A stretch of DNA of 64,000 nt from Saccharothrix luteola (GCF_020859565.1 NZ_JAJHUO010000004.1:314764-378763), one strand, 5' to 3'; positions 29,781 through 38,073 are shown, counted from the stretch's first letter. Notes: generated from the letters alone by a model not told the origin. Translations and numbers: made by a program.

Positions 29781-30085
29781 CCGAGCACCCCACGTCGGGG
29801 CTGGACGACACCGTCCACCAGCGGCACCGGTTGGGCATCCTGACGATCGCGGCCGAGGTCGAGAGGGTGGAGTTCGGCTACCTCAGGTCCACTCTGGACC
29901 TCACCGCGGGCAACCTGTCCCGGCACGTCACGGTGCTCGAAGAGGCCGGTTTGCTGGAGGTCGAGAAGGGCTACGACGGCAGGCGCCCGAAGACGTGGGT
30001 GAGGGTCACCGCCGCGGGCCGCGAGGCGCTCGCCGCGGAGATGGCGGTGTTGCGGGCGCTGCTGGAGCGGCACGGCCGGGCGTGA
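29777..30085 (+). CDS. Winged-helix transcriptional regulator (102 aa)
   Basis: A compact DNA-binding protein of the ArsR/MarR-like 'HTH_27' type. RHRLGILTIAAEVERVEFGYLRSTLDLTAGNLSRHVTVLEEAGLLEVEKGYDGRRPKTWVRVTAAG contains helices H2-H3 and the beta wing, followed by a C-terminal dimerisation helix (REALAAEMAVLRALLERHGRA). No metal-binding Cys cluster is present. It overlaps the upstream membrane-protein gene by four bases and is the likely ligand of the TGATGCAA inverted repeat at 28900-28921. The last bases of this gene lie at the start of a 55-base sequence that is repeated at 30181, but the reading frame itself is intact. Confidence 0.85.
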   Translation: MTEHPTSGLDDTVHQRHRLGILTIAAEVERVEFGYLRSTLDLTAGNLSRHVTVLEEAGLLEVEKGYDGRRPKTWVRVTAAGREALAAEMAVLRALLERHGRA

Positions 30086-30236
30086 CAGCGCCGTCACCAG
30101 CCGCGCGTGTGCCGAAAGGACTGGCGGGGGGGGGGCCCCCCCGCCGGGGCCGGGGGGGCAGGGCCGCCACCGCCACGGCGCGGCCGGGCGTGACAGCGCC
30201 GTCACCAGCCGCGCGTGTGCCGAAAGGACTGGCGGG
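30073..30236. repeat. 55-bp direct duplication around a G/C homopolymer run (probable assembly artefact)
   Basis: CGGCCGGGCGTGACAGCGCC and the following 35 bases at 30073-30127 recur exactly at 30181-30235. Between them is a low-complexity stretch made of long G runs, long C runs and GC-only filler (30125-30178). The same kind of filler occurs at the very end of the window. This looks like a misassembled or low-quality read junction rather than biology. If collapsed, the region would read straight from the winged-helix gene stop into the terminator hairpin. Confidence 0.8.
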
Positions 30237-30270
30237 CGATCACCCGGCGGCGTCGCGCCGGGTGATCGCC
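30235..30270. terminator. Strong bidirectional hairpin terminator
   Basis: GGCGATCACCCGGCG (30235-30249) pairs perfectly, over 15 bases, with CGCCGGGTGATCGCC (30256-30270) across a 6-base loop. It lies between the convergent winged-helix gene (ends 30085) and the serine hydrolase gene (ends 30278). Confidence 0.85.
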
Positions 30271-30277
30271 CATCCGG

Positions 30278-31732
30278 CTAGCCCTGGCGCACGTTCCAGT
30301 GCGGCAGTGGCGCGAGCGCGGTCATGATGTCGTCGACGGCCGCGCCCAGCTTGGCGTACTTCTCGGTGTAGAGCACCGGGAAGACGCCGGGCCGGTTGGC
30401 GGGGCGGTAGGCGTCGACGTAGTCGGTGCCCAGGTTGCTGAACGCGACCACGATGTAGTTGCGCCGCGCCTTGCCGGGCAGGGACTTCACGATGCCCGCG
30501 TCGCTGCCGGTCGTGTCGACCCAGCCGGTCTTGTGGCCGAACGTCACCTCGGCGACCGCGTCGCACGGCCGGACGTCGCTGTCGTACACCGCGTCGCCGA
30601 CCTTCATCGTGCCGTCGGCCTGGATCCAGCGCGGCGGGGTGAGCTGCGCGATGCCCTGCACCGGGTAGTCGCGCCCGCAGTGGTTCGTGGTGGACAGCAT
30701 CTCGTTGTGGCCCTGGTTGCCCAGCGACTTGATGAACTGCACGCGGGACGCCTCGGTGAGCTCGTTGCGGGTGACGAGCTTGCCCGCGTCGGTCGTCCAC
30801 AGCACGCCGGAGCCGCCGTTGACCAGCAGGAGCAGCTTCGCGGTGTCGATGGCGCTCATGTTCGACCCGATCCAGCGCCCGCCGTTCTCCGGGTTGGTGC
30901 CGGTGACCATCAGCGTCGGCATGCCCAGCTCGACGAACGTGCGGTTGACCTCGTCCCACGCGCCGAGGTCGTGGATCATCTTGATCAACGCGCAGGTGGA
31001 CTCGTTCTGCGACTTGGTGATCATCTCGTCGAAGTGCTGCCGGATCACCTTGCTGGACGCGGCACCGCACACCGGGTGCTGCGTCACCGGCCGGTAGTCG
31101 TAGACCGCGTCGAGGTCGACCCGGCCCTGGTCGGCCAGCCGGAGCACGCCGAAGCCGACCATGAGCTTGAGCACCGACGCGGGGTACGGCGAGGAGAAGT
31201 CGATGGGCGCGTTCTCCCGGCCGGCGAGCACGTCACGGGTCCCCCGGCCGCCGTTGACGTCCCACTCCGTGTCGTCCCACCAGCGGTAGCGCACCTTGTC
31301 GGTGGACAGCTTCCGCTCGTTCACCGGCACCACGACCCCGTTGGGGTACTGCGGGCTGAGCAGGACGTCGGCCACCGCGATCGGCCGGCCGAGGCGGTCG
31401 AGCTCGATCACCGCGAGGTCCACGTTCGGCGTCTGGTGCAGCGGCCGGGCCGCGGCGGCGTCGAGCCTGGCCGTCGACGCCTCCTCGGCGGACAGCGGGT
31501 CGTACTTCTCCGGCGCGCCCGCCTTCGACGCCGCCGCCGCCTGCTCCGGCGGGGTCAGGTCGAGCACGTCCTTGAAGTCCTGCGCGACCACGGCCTGCCG
31601 CAGCGACTCGGCCAGCAGGGCGTTGACGTCACCGCCCGCGGTCGCGGCCGGCACCGTGGCCAGGGCGCTGACCAGCACCGTCGCCGCCGTGAGGGCGGTC
31701 GCGGTGAGCAGTCTGCGTCGGAACGCTTTCAT
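30278..31732 (-). CDS. Secreted beta-lactamase-like serine hydrolase
   Basis: The 484-aa product starts at ATG 31732 behind GGGGGAG. A Sec signal peptide (MKAFRRRLLTATALTAATVL...ATVPAATAGG) leads into a class A beta-lactamase/transpeptidase-like fold. The nucleophile motif SxxK is S186-V-L-K189 (YPASVLKLM), the second motif is S241-Q-N, and the KTG box is K401-T-G (GHKTGWVDT). SQN in place of SDN, and two extra Cys (in the HPVCG and NHCGRD segments), separate it from true beta-lactamases. Most likely an extracellular or envelope D,D-peptidase-like or esterase enzyme. It is upstream-adjacent to an LtaS-like gene on the same strand, but 86 bases separate them. The frame extends further upstream only as a shadow of that gene. 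Confidence 0.87.
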   Translation of the reverse strand: MKAFRRRLLTATALTAATVLVSALATVPAATAGGDVNALLAESLRQAVVAQDFKDVLDLTPPEQAAAASKAGAPEKYDPLSAEEASTARLDAAAARPLHQTPNVDLAVIELDRLGRPIAVADVLLSPQYPNGVVVPVNERKLSTDKVRYRWWDDTEWDVNGGRGTRDVLAGRENAPIDFSSPYPASVLKLMVGFGVLRLADQGRVDLDAVYDYRPVTQHPVCGAASSKVIRQHFDEMITKSQNESTCALIKMIHDLGAWDEVNRTFVELGMPTLMVTGTNPENGGRWIGSNMSAIDTAKLLLLVNGGSGVLWTTDAGKLVTRNELTEASRVQFIKSLGNQGHNEMLSTTNHCGRDYPVQGIAQLTPPRWIQADGTMKVGDAVYDSDVRPCDAVAEVTFGHKTGWVDTTGSDAGIVKSLPGKARRNYIVVAFSNLGTDYVDAYRPANRPGVFPVLYTEKYAKLGAAVDDIMTALAPLPHWNVRQG

Positions 31733-31818
31733 TGCACTCCCCCGTGAAGTCATCCGTCTGCGCCGCCGACGGTAGTGCATTCGGCGCTGACGCCTGATCG
31801 GACATCCACCGGGAGCGG

Positions 31819-33423
31819 CTAGCGGAACGTGGTCAGGAATTGGTCGCGGAAGGTGTCCATGGGGCGCACGGGCGCGCGAGGACCTGGCTTCAGGCCGTCG
31901 GTCCAGCCCCAGGCGTCGGTGCGGTCGAGCACGGCCCGGTCGCGGGTCACGATGGTGATCGGCACGTCCCGACCCGCGTCCGGGCCGGTGACGAACGGCG
32001 CGGGCTGGTGGTCGCCGAGGAAGACGAGCACGAGGTCGTCGTCGCCGTAGGTCTCCACGTAGGACACGAGGGTGTTGATCGAGTACTCGACCGTGCGCGA
32101 GTAGTCGGACCGCACGAGCGCCGGGTCGCGACCGAACATGTCCTCCGCGGGCGCTTCGCCCGAGGCCATGGAGTGGAACACCGAGCCGTCGCCGACGTTG
32201 TGCCAGCCGACCGCCGTCGGCGCGGGCGACCACGGCGCGTGGCTGGACAGCAGGGGGATCGCCGCCATCACGGGCGCGTGCCCGTCGGCGCGCTCGAACT
32301 GCTGGAACCTCGCCATCGTGAACTCGTCGGGCGCGGTGGCGTAGCCGAAGCGCGGTCCGCGGTAGCCGAGGTCGTCGAGCGCGTAGATCCGGTCGTAGTC
32401 GAAGAACCCGCCTTCGGGCCACGCCCTCGTGATGCCCGGCATGACGCCGACCGAACGCCAGCCCGCGCGCCGGAACGCGCCGCCGAGCGTCAGCCGGTCG
32501 CTGCCCAGGAGGGTGCGGTAGCGCTGCTGGTTGTCGATCCACAGCCCGGACAGCAGGGTGGCCTGGGCGAGCCAGCTGCCGCCGCCCGCGGTCGGCGAGG
32601 TGAGGTACGCGCTGCGCGAGGTGTACCCGGCGGCGGCGAGCCGGCGGGTGCCCGCGTCGAGCACCGGGGTGACGTGCGGCGCGATGCCCGGGTGCTCGAC
32701 GGCGGAACGCCCGTAGCTCTCGACGAACGCCACGACGACGTCCTTGCCGCGCAACGAGGTCAGCATCTCCTCGGCCTCCGCGCCGGCGAACGGGTCCACC
32801 GCGGACTCCGCGGCGAACCGATCGCGGTCGCGCAGGCCGTCGTGCACCCTTCGTGCCTGGTCGTAGGCGAACGCCGCCGTGCTGTGCGACGCGATCGCGG
32901 GTTGGAGGCCGGCGAACGTGATCCACCCGACGGTGAGGACGGCGACGACGCGGGCGGCGGGGACCCGGTGGCGCACCACGACTCCGCTGAGCCGCACCGC
33001 GGACCGTGCGGCCAGGAACACCACCCCGGCGGCGAGCAGGACGGCGAGGACGACTACCGCCACCGCCGCGAACCGCCCCGCCGTCACGTCCACGTAGTCC
33101 ACCGCGGGTTCCAGCAGCGGCCAGTCGAGCACCGGGTCGAACGGCCGGTGCAGCACCGCGTCGAACCCCAGGTCCAGCGTTTTCAGGACGAGGATGAGGC
33201 CGAGGAGGGCCCCGCCGACCGGCGCCGCGACGCGTCGCGCCCGTTCCGGCAGGACCAGCACCAGGACGACGCCGAGCAGCGCCTCCACCGGGAGGCGGAG
33301 GAACGCGGCCGGGGTCAGCGAGTCGGAGTCGCCGGGCACGAGCAGCGCGAGCAGGACGAGCGCGGCGGCCGAGGCGGTGACTGCCGCGCGGCGGCCACGG
33401 CGGTCCGGGGTGTCCTCGGTCAT
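31819..33423 (-). CDS. LtaS-like membrane phosphatase/sulfatase-family protein
   Basis: This 534-aa protein has four or five N-terminal membrane helices (about 12-175) and an extracytoplasmic alkaline-phosphatase-superfamily domain (about 225-520). Metal and catalytic positions match lipoteichoic-acid-synthase-type enzymes: E235 in VVAFVESYGRSA, probable nucleophile T278 in TSPTAGGGSW, and GDHQPAP near the end for the Asp/His pair. LtaS relatives transfer glycerophosphate or phosphoethanolamine groups or cleave head groups at the outer membrane face; the exact donor cannot be read here. It overlaps the DUF2306 gene upstream by four bases (ATGA), so the two form an operon. A CDP-alcohol phosphatidyltransferase lies 4 kb away, but there is no direct evidence of a link. 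Confidence 0.85.
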   Translation of the reverse strand: MTEDTPDRRGRRAAVTASAAALVLLALLVPGDSDSLTPAAFLRLPVEALLGVVLVLVLPERARRVAAPVGGALLGLILVLKTLDLGFDAVLHRPFDPVLDWPLLEPAVDYVDVTAGRFAAVAVVVLAVLLAAGVVFLAARSAVRLSGVVVRHRVPAARVVAVLTVGWITFAGLQPAIASHSTAAFAYDQARRVHDGLRDRDRFAAESAVDPFAGAEAEEMLTSLRGKDVVVAFVESYGRSAVEHPGIAPHVTPVLDAGTRRLAAAGYTSRSAYLTSPTAGGGSWLAQATLLSGLWIDNQQRYRTLLGSDRLTLGGAFRRAGWRSVGVMPGITRAWPEGGFFDYDRIYALDDLGYRGPRFGYATAPDEFTMARFQQFERADGHAPVMAAIPLLSSHAPWSPAPTAVGWHNVGDGSVFHSMASGEAPAEDMFGRDPALVRSDYSRTVEYSINTLVSYVETYGDDDLVLVFLGDHQPAPFVTGPDAGRDVPITIVTRDRAVLDRTDAWGWTDGLKPGPRAPVRPMDTFRDQFLTTFR

Positions 33424-34088
33424 GCGGTCCTCTCTGCTCTCCTTGCCCGGTACAACGTGCGCCGACCCCTGGCGGGTTCACCGATGAGCCATTCCGCCAC
33501 GGCGATGTTGATCAGCCAGCCGAGGCCGAGCAGCAGCGTCCTGGTCAGGCCGGTGGCCGGGCCGACGAGCACGACCCAGGCGATGGTGACCAGCGCCTGC
33601 GTGCCCGCGCCCTGGGCGATCGCGTAGGCCCGGATCATCCACGCGCGGTGCCGGACGACGTCCCGCCGCAGGATCGCCCGGACGCCGAGGACGAGGGCGA
33701 GGACCGTGGCGGAGCCGGTCACGAGCCGGAAGGCGGCGAGGAGGTCGCCGTCCCCCTCGGGGTAGGGGTAGAACAACGTCATCCACAGGCCGGTGAGGGC
33801 CATCAGCAGGCCGGCCGGGACGAGGACCCGGCCGAGGACGCGGTGCCCGGCCCGGTGCCGGCGGCGGAAGCCCGGCGCGAACTGGAAGGCGCCCCCGAGG
33901 CAGTACAGGACGGCGCCGACGATGTGCAGCACCACCGGCGCCGGGGCGGCGAAGAACCTGGCGTTCTCCGGGGTGACCTCACCGCCGGCCAGGTCGGTGA
34001 GGCGCATGGCGCCGCCGGCCATCGGGATGAGAGTGAGCGCGATCAAGGCGGTGGGCACGAGCCAGTCGGCCCTGCGGGAGGAGGTCAC
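33420..34088 (-). CDS. DUF2306 integral membrane protein
   Basis: The 222-aa protein has six to seven hydrophobic helices. The DUF2306-type pattern is clear: HIVGAVLYCLGGAFQFAPGFRRRHRAGHRVLGRVLVPAGLLMALTGLWMT, then ILRRDVVRHRAWMIRAYAIAQGAGTQ. The conserved His residues (H in VVLHIVG, HR--H and RHRAWM) suggest a cytochrome-b561-like heme-binding bundle, but this is unproven. It starts the two-gene operon with the LtaS-like gene. The 169 bases upstream, to 34257, separate it from the end of the response-regulator gene and hold no gene. Confidence 0.85.
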   Translation of the reverse strand: MTSSRRADWLVPTALIALTLIPMAGGAMRLTDLAGGEVTPENARFFAAPAPVVLHIVGAVLYCLGGAFQFAPGFRRRHRAGHRVLGRVLVPAGLLMALTGLWMTLFYPYPEGDGDLLAAFRLVTGSATVLALVLGVRAILRRDVVRHRAWMIRAYAIAQGAGTQALVTIAWVVLVGPATGLTRTLLLGLGWLINIAVAEWLIGEPARGRRTLYRARRAERTA

Positions 34089-34257
34089 GGCGGAGGCCCT
34101 TCGTCGGTCCGGTCGCCCGGTCTCGGTGTGATCCGAGTCTGGTGATCGGCGACGTGGCGGACATCGGGAGAAGGGCCGGAGCCGGGCAGTACTCCCGGGC
34201 AGGCGCGACTAGTACTTTCGGCCGGCTAGGTCGGGCGGGTCCGGTCGGGCGGCCCGG

Positions 34258-34926
34258 TCAGGTCGGTCGGGGTCGGCCGGCGAGGCGGTCGGTCTCGTAG
34301 GCCCACATGGCGATCTCGACCCGGTTGCGGGCGCCCAGCTTGGTCATCAGGCTCGCGATGTGCGTCTTGACCGTGCTCAGGGTGATGTGCAGCTCGTCGG
34401 CGATCTCGCGGTTCGTGCGTCCGCGCGCCACGGTGACGAGGACCTGCTCCTCGCGGTCGGTGAGCGGTTCGAGGGGTTGGGCGGGCGCGGCCGGTTCGGC
34501 GGCGGCGAAGGTCTTGAGCAGCCGTGCGGTGATGCTCGGCGCGATGAGCGCGTCGCCCTCGGCGGCGGCGTGGACGGCCTGGGCGAGCAGCGCGGGACCG
34601 GCGTCCTTGAGCAGGAAGCCGACGGCGCCCGCCCGCAGCGCCGCGAACACGTACTCGTCCAGGTCGAACGTGGTGATGACGACTACGGCGAGCGGGTCGG
34701 CCACGTCCGGTCCGGCCAGGAGCCGGGTGGCCTCGATGCCGTCCAGGCCGGGCATGCGGATGTCGAACAGGCACACGTCCGGGCGCAGGCGTCGCGCGAG
34801 CTCCACGGCCCGTCGCCCGTCGCCCGCCGCGCCGACGACCTCGATGCCGGGTTGGGCGTCGAGGATCATCGTGAGCCCGGTGCGGACGATCTCCTGGTCG
34901 TCGGCGACCACCACCCGGATGCTCAT
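34258..34926 (-). CDS. NarL/LuxR-family response regulator
   Basis: The 222-aa product has a receiver domain (1-120) with the acidic pair DD at 9-10, phospho-acceptor D55 (CLFDIRMPG), T in VITTFD, and K in LLKDAGP. Its LuxR-type helix-turn-helix (about 150-210) contains LTDREEQVLVTVARGRTNREIADELHITLSTVKTHI. It overlaps the histidine-kinase gene by four bases, so the two are co-translated. It is a cytoplasmic DNA-binding output protein. Its target is probably local (DUF2306/LtaS operon or its own promoter), but no site was identified. Confidence 0.95.
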   Translation of the reverse strand: MSIRVVVADDQEIVRTGLTMILDAQPGIEVVGAAGDGRRAVELARRLRPDVCLFDIRMPGLDGIEATRLLAGPDVADPLAVVVITTFDLDEYVFAALRAGAVGFLLKDAGPALLAQAVHAAAEGDALIAPSITARLLKTFAAAEPAAPAQPLEPLTDREEQVLVTVARGRTNREIADELHITLSTVKTHIASLMTKLGARNRVEIAMWAYETDRLAGRPRPT

Positions 34927-36056
34927 GCGCCCGTTCCCGTCCGGGGCAGGGTGGCGGTCACGGTCCAGCCCCGGTCGCGGTCGGGACCGGCGGTGCAGGT
35001 GCCGCCGAGCAGGTCGACGCGCTCGACCATGCCGATGAGCCCGTACCCCGGCTCGTCGGCCGTGCCCGCGGAGGGGTCGCCGTCGTCGCTCACGCGCAGG
35101 TGCACCGACGTGTCGTCGGCGTCGACGCGCACCTCGATGCGGGTGGCGTGCCGGGCGTGCCGCCGCGCGTTGGTGACCGCTTCCTGGGCCAGGCGGTAGA
35201 CCGCGGCGTCGACCGACGGGTGGACGCCGTCGAGGTCGCCCGCGAGGCCGACCTCGACCGACGGGCCGGTGCGGGTCGACGTCGCGAGCTGCCCGAGGTC
35301 GGCGATGCGCGGGCTGGGCGCCAGGTCGACGGGTTCGTCGCGCCGCAGCACGCGGACCATCGCGCGCATCTCGGTGAGGGCGCGCGAGGCCTCGGCCTCG
35401 ATCAGGCGCAGCGCGTCGGTCGCGGCGTCCGGCTGCGTCACGGCGGTCGCGAGGCCGGCCTGGGCGCGGATCGCGATCGCCGACACGTGGTGGGCGACCG
35501 TGTCGTGCAGGTCGCGGGCCAGCCGTTCCCGCTCCACGAGCTTGGCCTGGTCGAGTTCACGCGTCCGCAGGCGGGCCCGGTAGCGCATCGCGACGCCGAG
35601 GGCGGTCGCCGTGAACATCACGGTGAGCCCGCCGATCGCGTCGACGGGTGCCAGCCGGCGCAACGCGATGGACACGCACACGCCGCCGAGCACGATCGCC
35701 AGGCCGACGACGGCCTCGCGCCCGGAACCCCACCTGACCACCGAGTACACCAGGATCAGCACGAACGCCGTCGTGTAGGGCTCGACGCGCTCGCCCGTGA
35801 GGAGCGGGACCAGGCCCGTGGCGGCCATGGCGATGACGAGCACCAGCAGCGGTCGGGTCCGGCGCCACAGCAGCGTGGGCGCCAGTCCGATCACCACGAC
35901 GGCCCACAGGCCCGGCCACGGCAGGTCCGACCGCAAGGCCATCTCCAGCGCCGCCGCCGGCACGAGCGCGCCCACGAGCGCCCAATCGCGCCACACCCGC
36001 CGTGGCGGGTGGTGAGGTCGGGGTTCACCCCACGTCGAGCGGAGGACGGCGTGCAC
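34923..36056 (-). CDS. Sensor histidine kinase, HisKA_3 (NarX-like)
   Basis: The 377-aa product starts at GTG 36056. There are five or six N-terminal membrane helices (about 22-160) with very short loops, so sensing is probably intramembrane. The dimerisation/phosphorylation box has His184 (ERERLARDLHDTVAHHVSAIAI). The HATPase_c domain shows N (RLAQEAVTNARRHA), G1 (VSDDGDPSAG) and G2 (GYGLIGMVERVDLLGG). It is the partner of the overlapping response regulator. No extracytoplasmic ligand domain is present. It is divergent from the RibD-like reductase gene over a 73-base gap. Confidence 0.95.
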   Translation of the reverse strand: MHAVLRSTWGEPRPHHPPRRVWRDWALVGALVPAAALEMALRSDLPWPGLWAVVVIGLAPTLLWRRTRPLLVLVIAMAATGLVPLLTGERVEPYTTAFVLILVYSVVRWGSGREAVVGLAIVLGGVCVSIALRRLAPVDAIGGLTVMFTATALGVAMRYRARLRTRELDQAKLVERERLARDLHDTVAHHVSAIAIRAQAGLATAVTQPDAATDALRLIEAEASRALTEMRAMVRVLRRDEPVDLAPSPRIADLGQLATSTRTGPSVEVGLAGDLDGVHPSVDAAVYRLAQEAVTNARRHARHATRIEVRVDADDTSVHLRVSDDGDPSAGTADEPGYGLIGMVERVDLLGGTCTAGPDRDRGWTVTATLPRTGTGA

Positions 36057-36129
36057 GGGCCGATGGTACGAGAGCCGGGCGCGCGCCGGATCGGCCTGAA
36101 GTACGAGAGGACGTCGGTACGGTGGGCTC

Positions 36130-36801
36130 GTGACCCGTCCGTACGTCCTGCTCAGCGTGGCCGTCAGCGTGGACGGCTACATCGACGACCGCAGCGCGCA
36201 CCGGTTCCCGCTGTCCAACGCCGAGGACTTCGACCACGTGGACCAGGTGCGCGCGGAGTCCGGCGCGATCATGGTCGGCGCGGCCACGATCCGCTGCGAC
36301 AACCCGCGCCTGCTGGTCAACGGCGAGCACCGCCGGGCAGCCCGGGTGGCCCGGGGCCACCCCGAGCACCCCGTGAAGGTGACCGTGACCGGCAGCGGCG
36401 ACCTCGACCCGGCGCTCAAGTTCTGGCACCACGGCGGCGACAAGCTCGTCTACACCACCGATGCCGGCCACCGCCGGGCCGTCGAGGCCGTGGGCGACCT
36501 GGCGGAGGTCGTGTCGCTGGGACCGGCGGTCGACTTCGGGGCGTTGCTGGACGACCTCGGCGCACGCGGCGTCGACCGGCTCATGGTCGAGGGCGGCGCC
36601 ACGATCCACACCGCGTTCCTGTCCGCCGGGCTGGCCGACGAGATCCGGATGGCGGTCGCGCCGATGCTGATCGGGCAGGCCGCCGCGCCGCGGTTCGTCA
36701 ACCCGGCCGAGTTCCCCGGCGGTCCGGCGCGCCGCTTCCACCTGGCGGAGGTGGGCCGGCTCGGCGACGTCGCCGTGCTGCGCTACTTCCCGAAGGTCTG
36801 A
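36130..36801 (+). CDS. RibD C-terminal-type reductase (riboflavin-pathway pyrimidine reductase homologue)
   Basis: The 223-aa product starts at GTG 36130. It is a stand-alone RibD-C/DHFR-like domain with no deaminase domain: PYVLLSVAVSVDGYI, the NADPH-binding stretch SGAIMVGAATIRCDNPRLLV, VSLGPAVDFGALLDDLGARGVDRLMVEGGATIHTAFLSAGLADE, and a final strand. Such enzymes reduce the ribosyl side chain of 5-amino- or 2,5-diamino-pyrimidinone ribosyl phosphates. The missing deaminase part resembles the archaeal/fungal reductase (ArfC/Rib7 type), which acts before deamination. It opens the pteridine-like locus that also contains GTP cyclohydrolase II and a creatininase-family enzyme. Its last 19 bases overlap the convergent DoxX gene. 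Confidence 0.88.
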   Translation: MTRPYVLLSVAVSVDGYIDDRSAHRFPLSNAEDFDHVDQVRAESGAIMVGAATIRCDNPRLLVNGEHRRAARVARGHPEHPVKVTVTGSGDLDPALKFWHHGGDKLVYTTDAGHRRAVEAVGDLAEVVSLGPAVDFGALLDDLGARGVDRLMVEGGATIHTAFLSAGLADEIRMAVAPMLIGQAAAPRFVNPAEFPGGPARRFHLAEVGRLGDVAVLRYFPKV

Positions 36802-37169
36802 AGGACGGTGGCGCGGCGGCCGAACGCCACCACGGCCGCGAGCCCGAGCAGCACCGCGGGCAGCACCGCGCCGTCCGGGTCGCCCAGGATGACCAGCTCC
36901 GTGGCGACGGCGCCGGCCATCACGCCGACCAGGCCGGCCGCGGCGAGCCCGCACAGCCTCGGCACGAGCAGGCCGAGCGCGCCGGCGAGCTCCAGCACCC
37001 CGGTCACGTACCGCAGCCACTGGCCGAAGCCGATCTTGTCGAACTTGCCGACGAAGTCGTCGCCCAGCAGCGACACACCGCTGTAGACGAAGTACGCGGC
37101 CAGCAGCACCTGCAACGCCCAGAGGGCGATGTTCGCGACGCTGATCTTCGTTCGGGCTGCGTCAGCCAT
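36783..37169 (-). CDS. DoxX-family membrane protein
   Basis: A 128-aa, four-helix membrane protein with the DoxX pattern: ALWALQVLLAAYFVYSGVSLLGDDFVGKFDKIGFGQWLRYVTGVLELAGALGLLVPRL. DoxX-like proteins are small quinol- or redox-linked membrane components; here the partner is not known. It overlaps the CDP-alcohol phosphatidyltransferase gene by eight bases and must be its co-translated downstream partner. Its 3' end overlaps the convergent RibD-like gene. It may supply redox equivalents to the pathway, or may only be a co-transcribed neighbour. Confidence 0.85.
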   Translation of the reverse strand: MADAARTKISVANIALWALQVLLAAYFVYSGVSLLGDDFVGKFDKIGFGQWLRYVTGVLELAGALGLLVPRLCGLAAAGLVGVMAGAVATELVILGDPDGAVLPAVLLGLAAVVAFGRRATVLQTFGK

Positions 37170-38073
37170 GGCTGATTCCTTCCACCGATGCGGGAGCGTT
37201 GCGCCACAACCAGGCGATGTCGCGGCCGAACGACCAGACGAGCGAGACCAGCGCGAGCCCGACGAGGACGTCCGCGTGCGGCAGCAGGCCGGACGCGGCG
37301 ACGACCAGCGCGATCCCCTGCACGGCGGCCACGACCTTGCGCGCTTGGCTCGGCGGCAGCGGTTCCCTCAGCCAGGCCAGGCCCCAGGACGCCACGACGA
37401 ACGCGTACCGCAGCGCGCCGATCACCATCACCCACGGGCCGAGGGTGAGCGCCACGTGCACGCTCAGCACCAGGATCAGGAAGGCGTCGACCTCCATGTC
37501 GAACCGCGCGCCCATCGCCGAGGCCGTGCCCGTGCGACGTGCCACCTGCCCGTCCACGAAGTCCAGCGCCAGGGCGACGGCGGCGGCCACGACGAGCAGC
37601 GCCGGCTGGTGACCGCCGTCGGCCACCAGCGCCGTGACGCCGCCGACCAGCAGCCCCCTGACCACCGTGACCCGGTCGGCCGGCCCCAGCGCCCCGCGCG
37701 AGGACCGCTGCACCGCACCGCTCAGCAACGCCTGGTTCGCCACCGCGTACGCGATGCCCGCGAGCCACCCGAGCACGCCCAACCCGACCGTGCCCTCCAG
37801 CACGGCGAGCAGGACCACTTGGACGCCCGCCCAGGCGACCGGCTCTGTGTTGGATTGCCGCTGCTCCGCAGACGGCGACCCGGTCGCCCGGAAGTCGGCC
37901 GCTCGCGCCTGATTCACCGACGATCGAAAAACGTGATCGCCGGCGAACGAGCCGCGAACGACCGACGCGACCTCGGTGTCGGATTGCCGCTGCACCGCAG
38001 ACAGCGACCCGGTCGCCCGGAAGTCGGCGGTGGACTGCCGCCGCCAGGCAGCGCTGTGGTGAAGTGTCGTCAT
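37162..38073 (-). CDS. CDP-alcohol phosphatidyltransferase-family membrane protein
   Basis: The 303-aa product starts at ATG 38073 behind GAGGGG. The complete active-site signature DxxDGxxAR...GxxxDxxxD is present: D171, D174-G175, A178-R179, G188, D192 and D196. This predicts transfer of a phospho-alcohol from CDP-alcohol to an acceptor at the membrane. About six helices surround the motif. The N-terminus is odd: residues 16-78 hold two near-identical 19-residue units (ADFRATGS...QRQSxTE, period 43 residues) that do not look like the family and are encoded by a duplicated DNA repeat. The real family sequence resumes at about residue 80. It is divergent from the dehydrogenase gene and shares the pteridine-like locus. 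Confidence 0.9.
   Translation of the reverse strand: MTTLHHSAAWRRQSTADFRATGSLSAVQRQSDTEVASVVRGSFAGDHVFRSSVNQARAADFRATGSPSAEQRQSNTEPVAWAGVQVVLLAVLEGTVGLGVLGWLAGIAYAVANQALLSGAVQRSSRGALGPADRVTVVRGLLVGGVTALVADGGHQPALLVVAAAVALALDFVDGQVARRTGTASAMGARFDMEVDAFLILVLSVHVALTLGPWVMVIGALRYAFVVASWGLAWLREPLPPSQARKVVAAVQGIALVVAASGLLPHADVLVGLALVSLVWSFGRDIAWLWRNAPASVEGISHG
37847..38028. repeat. In-frame duplicated 53-bp repeat inside the CDP-alcohol phosphatidyltransferase gene
   Basis: The 53-base sequences at 37847-37899 and 37976-38028 match at 50 of 53 positions, with a period of 129 bases (43 codons) that keeps the frame. They encode the two ADFRATGS...QRQSxTE units near the protein N-terminus. Only three changes separate the copies, so the duplication is recent or is kept similar by recombination. 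The 76 bases between copies are unrelated. Confidence 0.88.

Noticed and set aside
30125..30178. G and C runs as a real G-quadruplex region
   Set aside because: Flanked by an exact duplication and very similar to the filler at the window end, so more likely an artefact.
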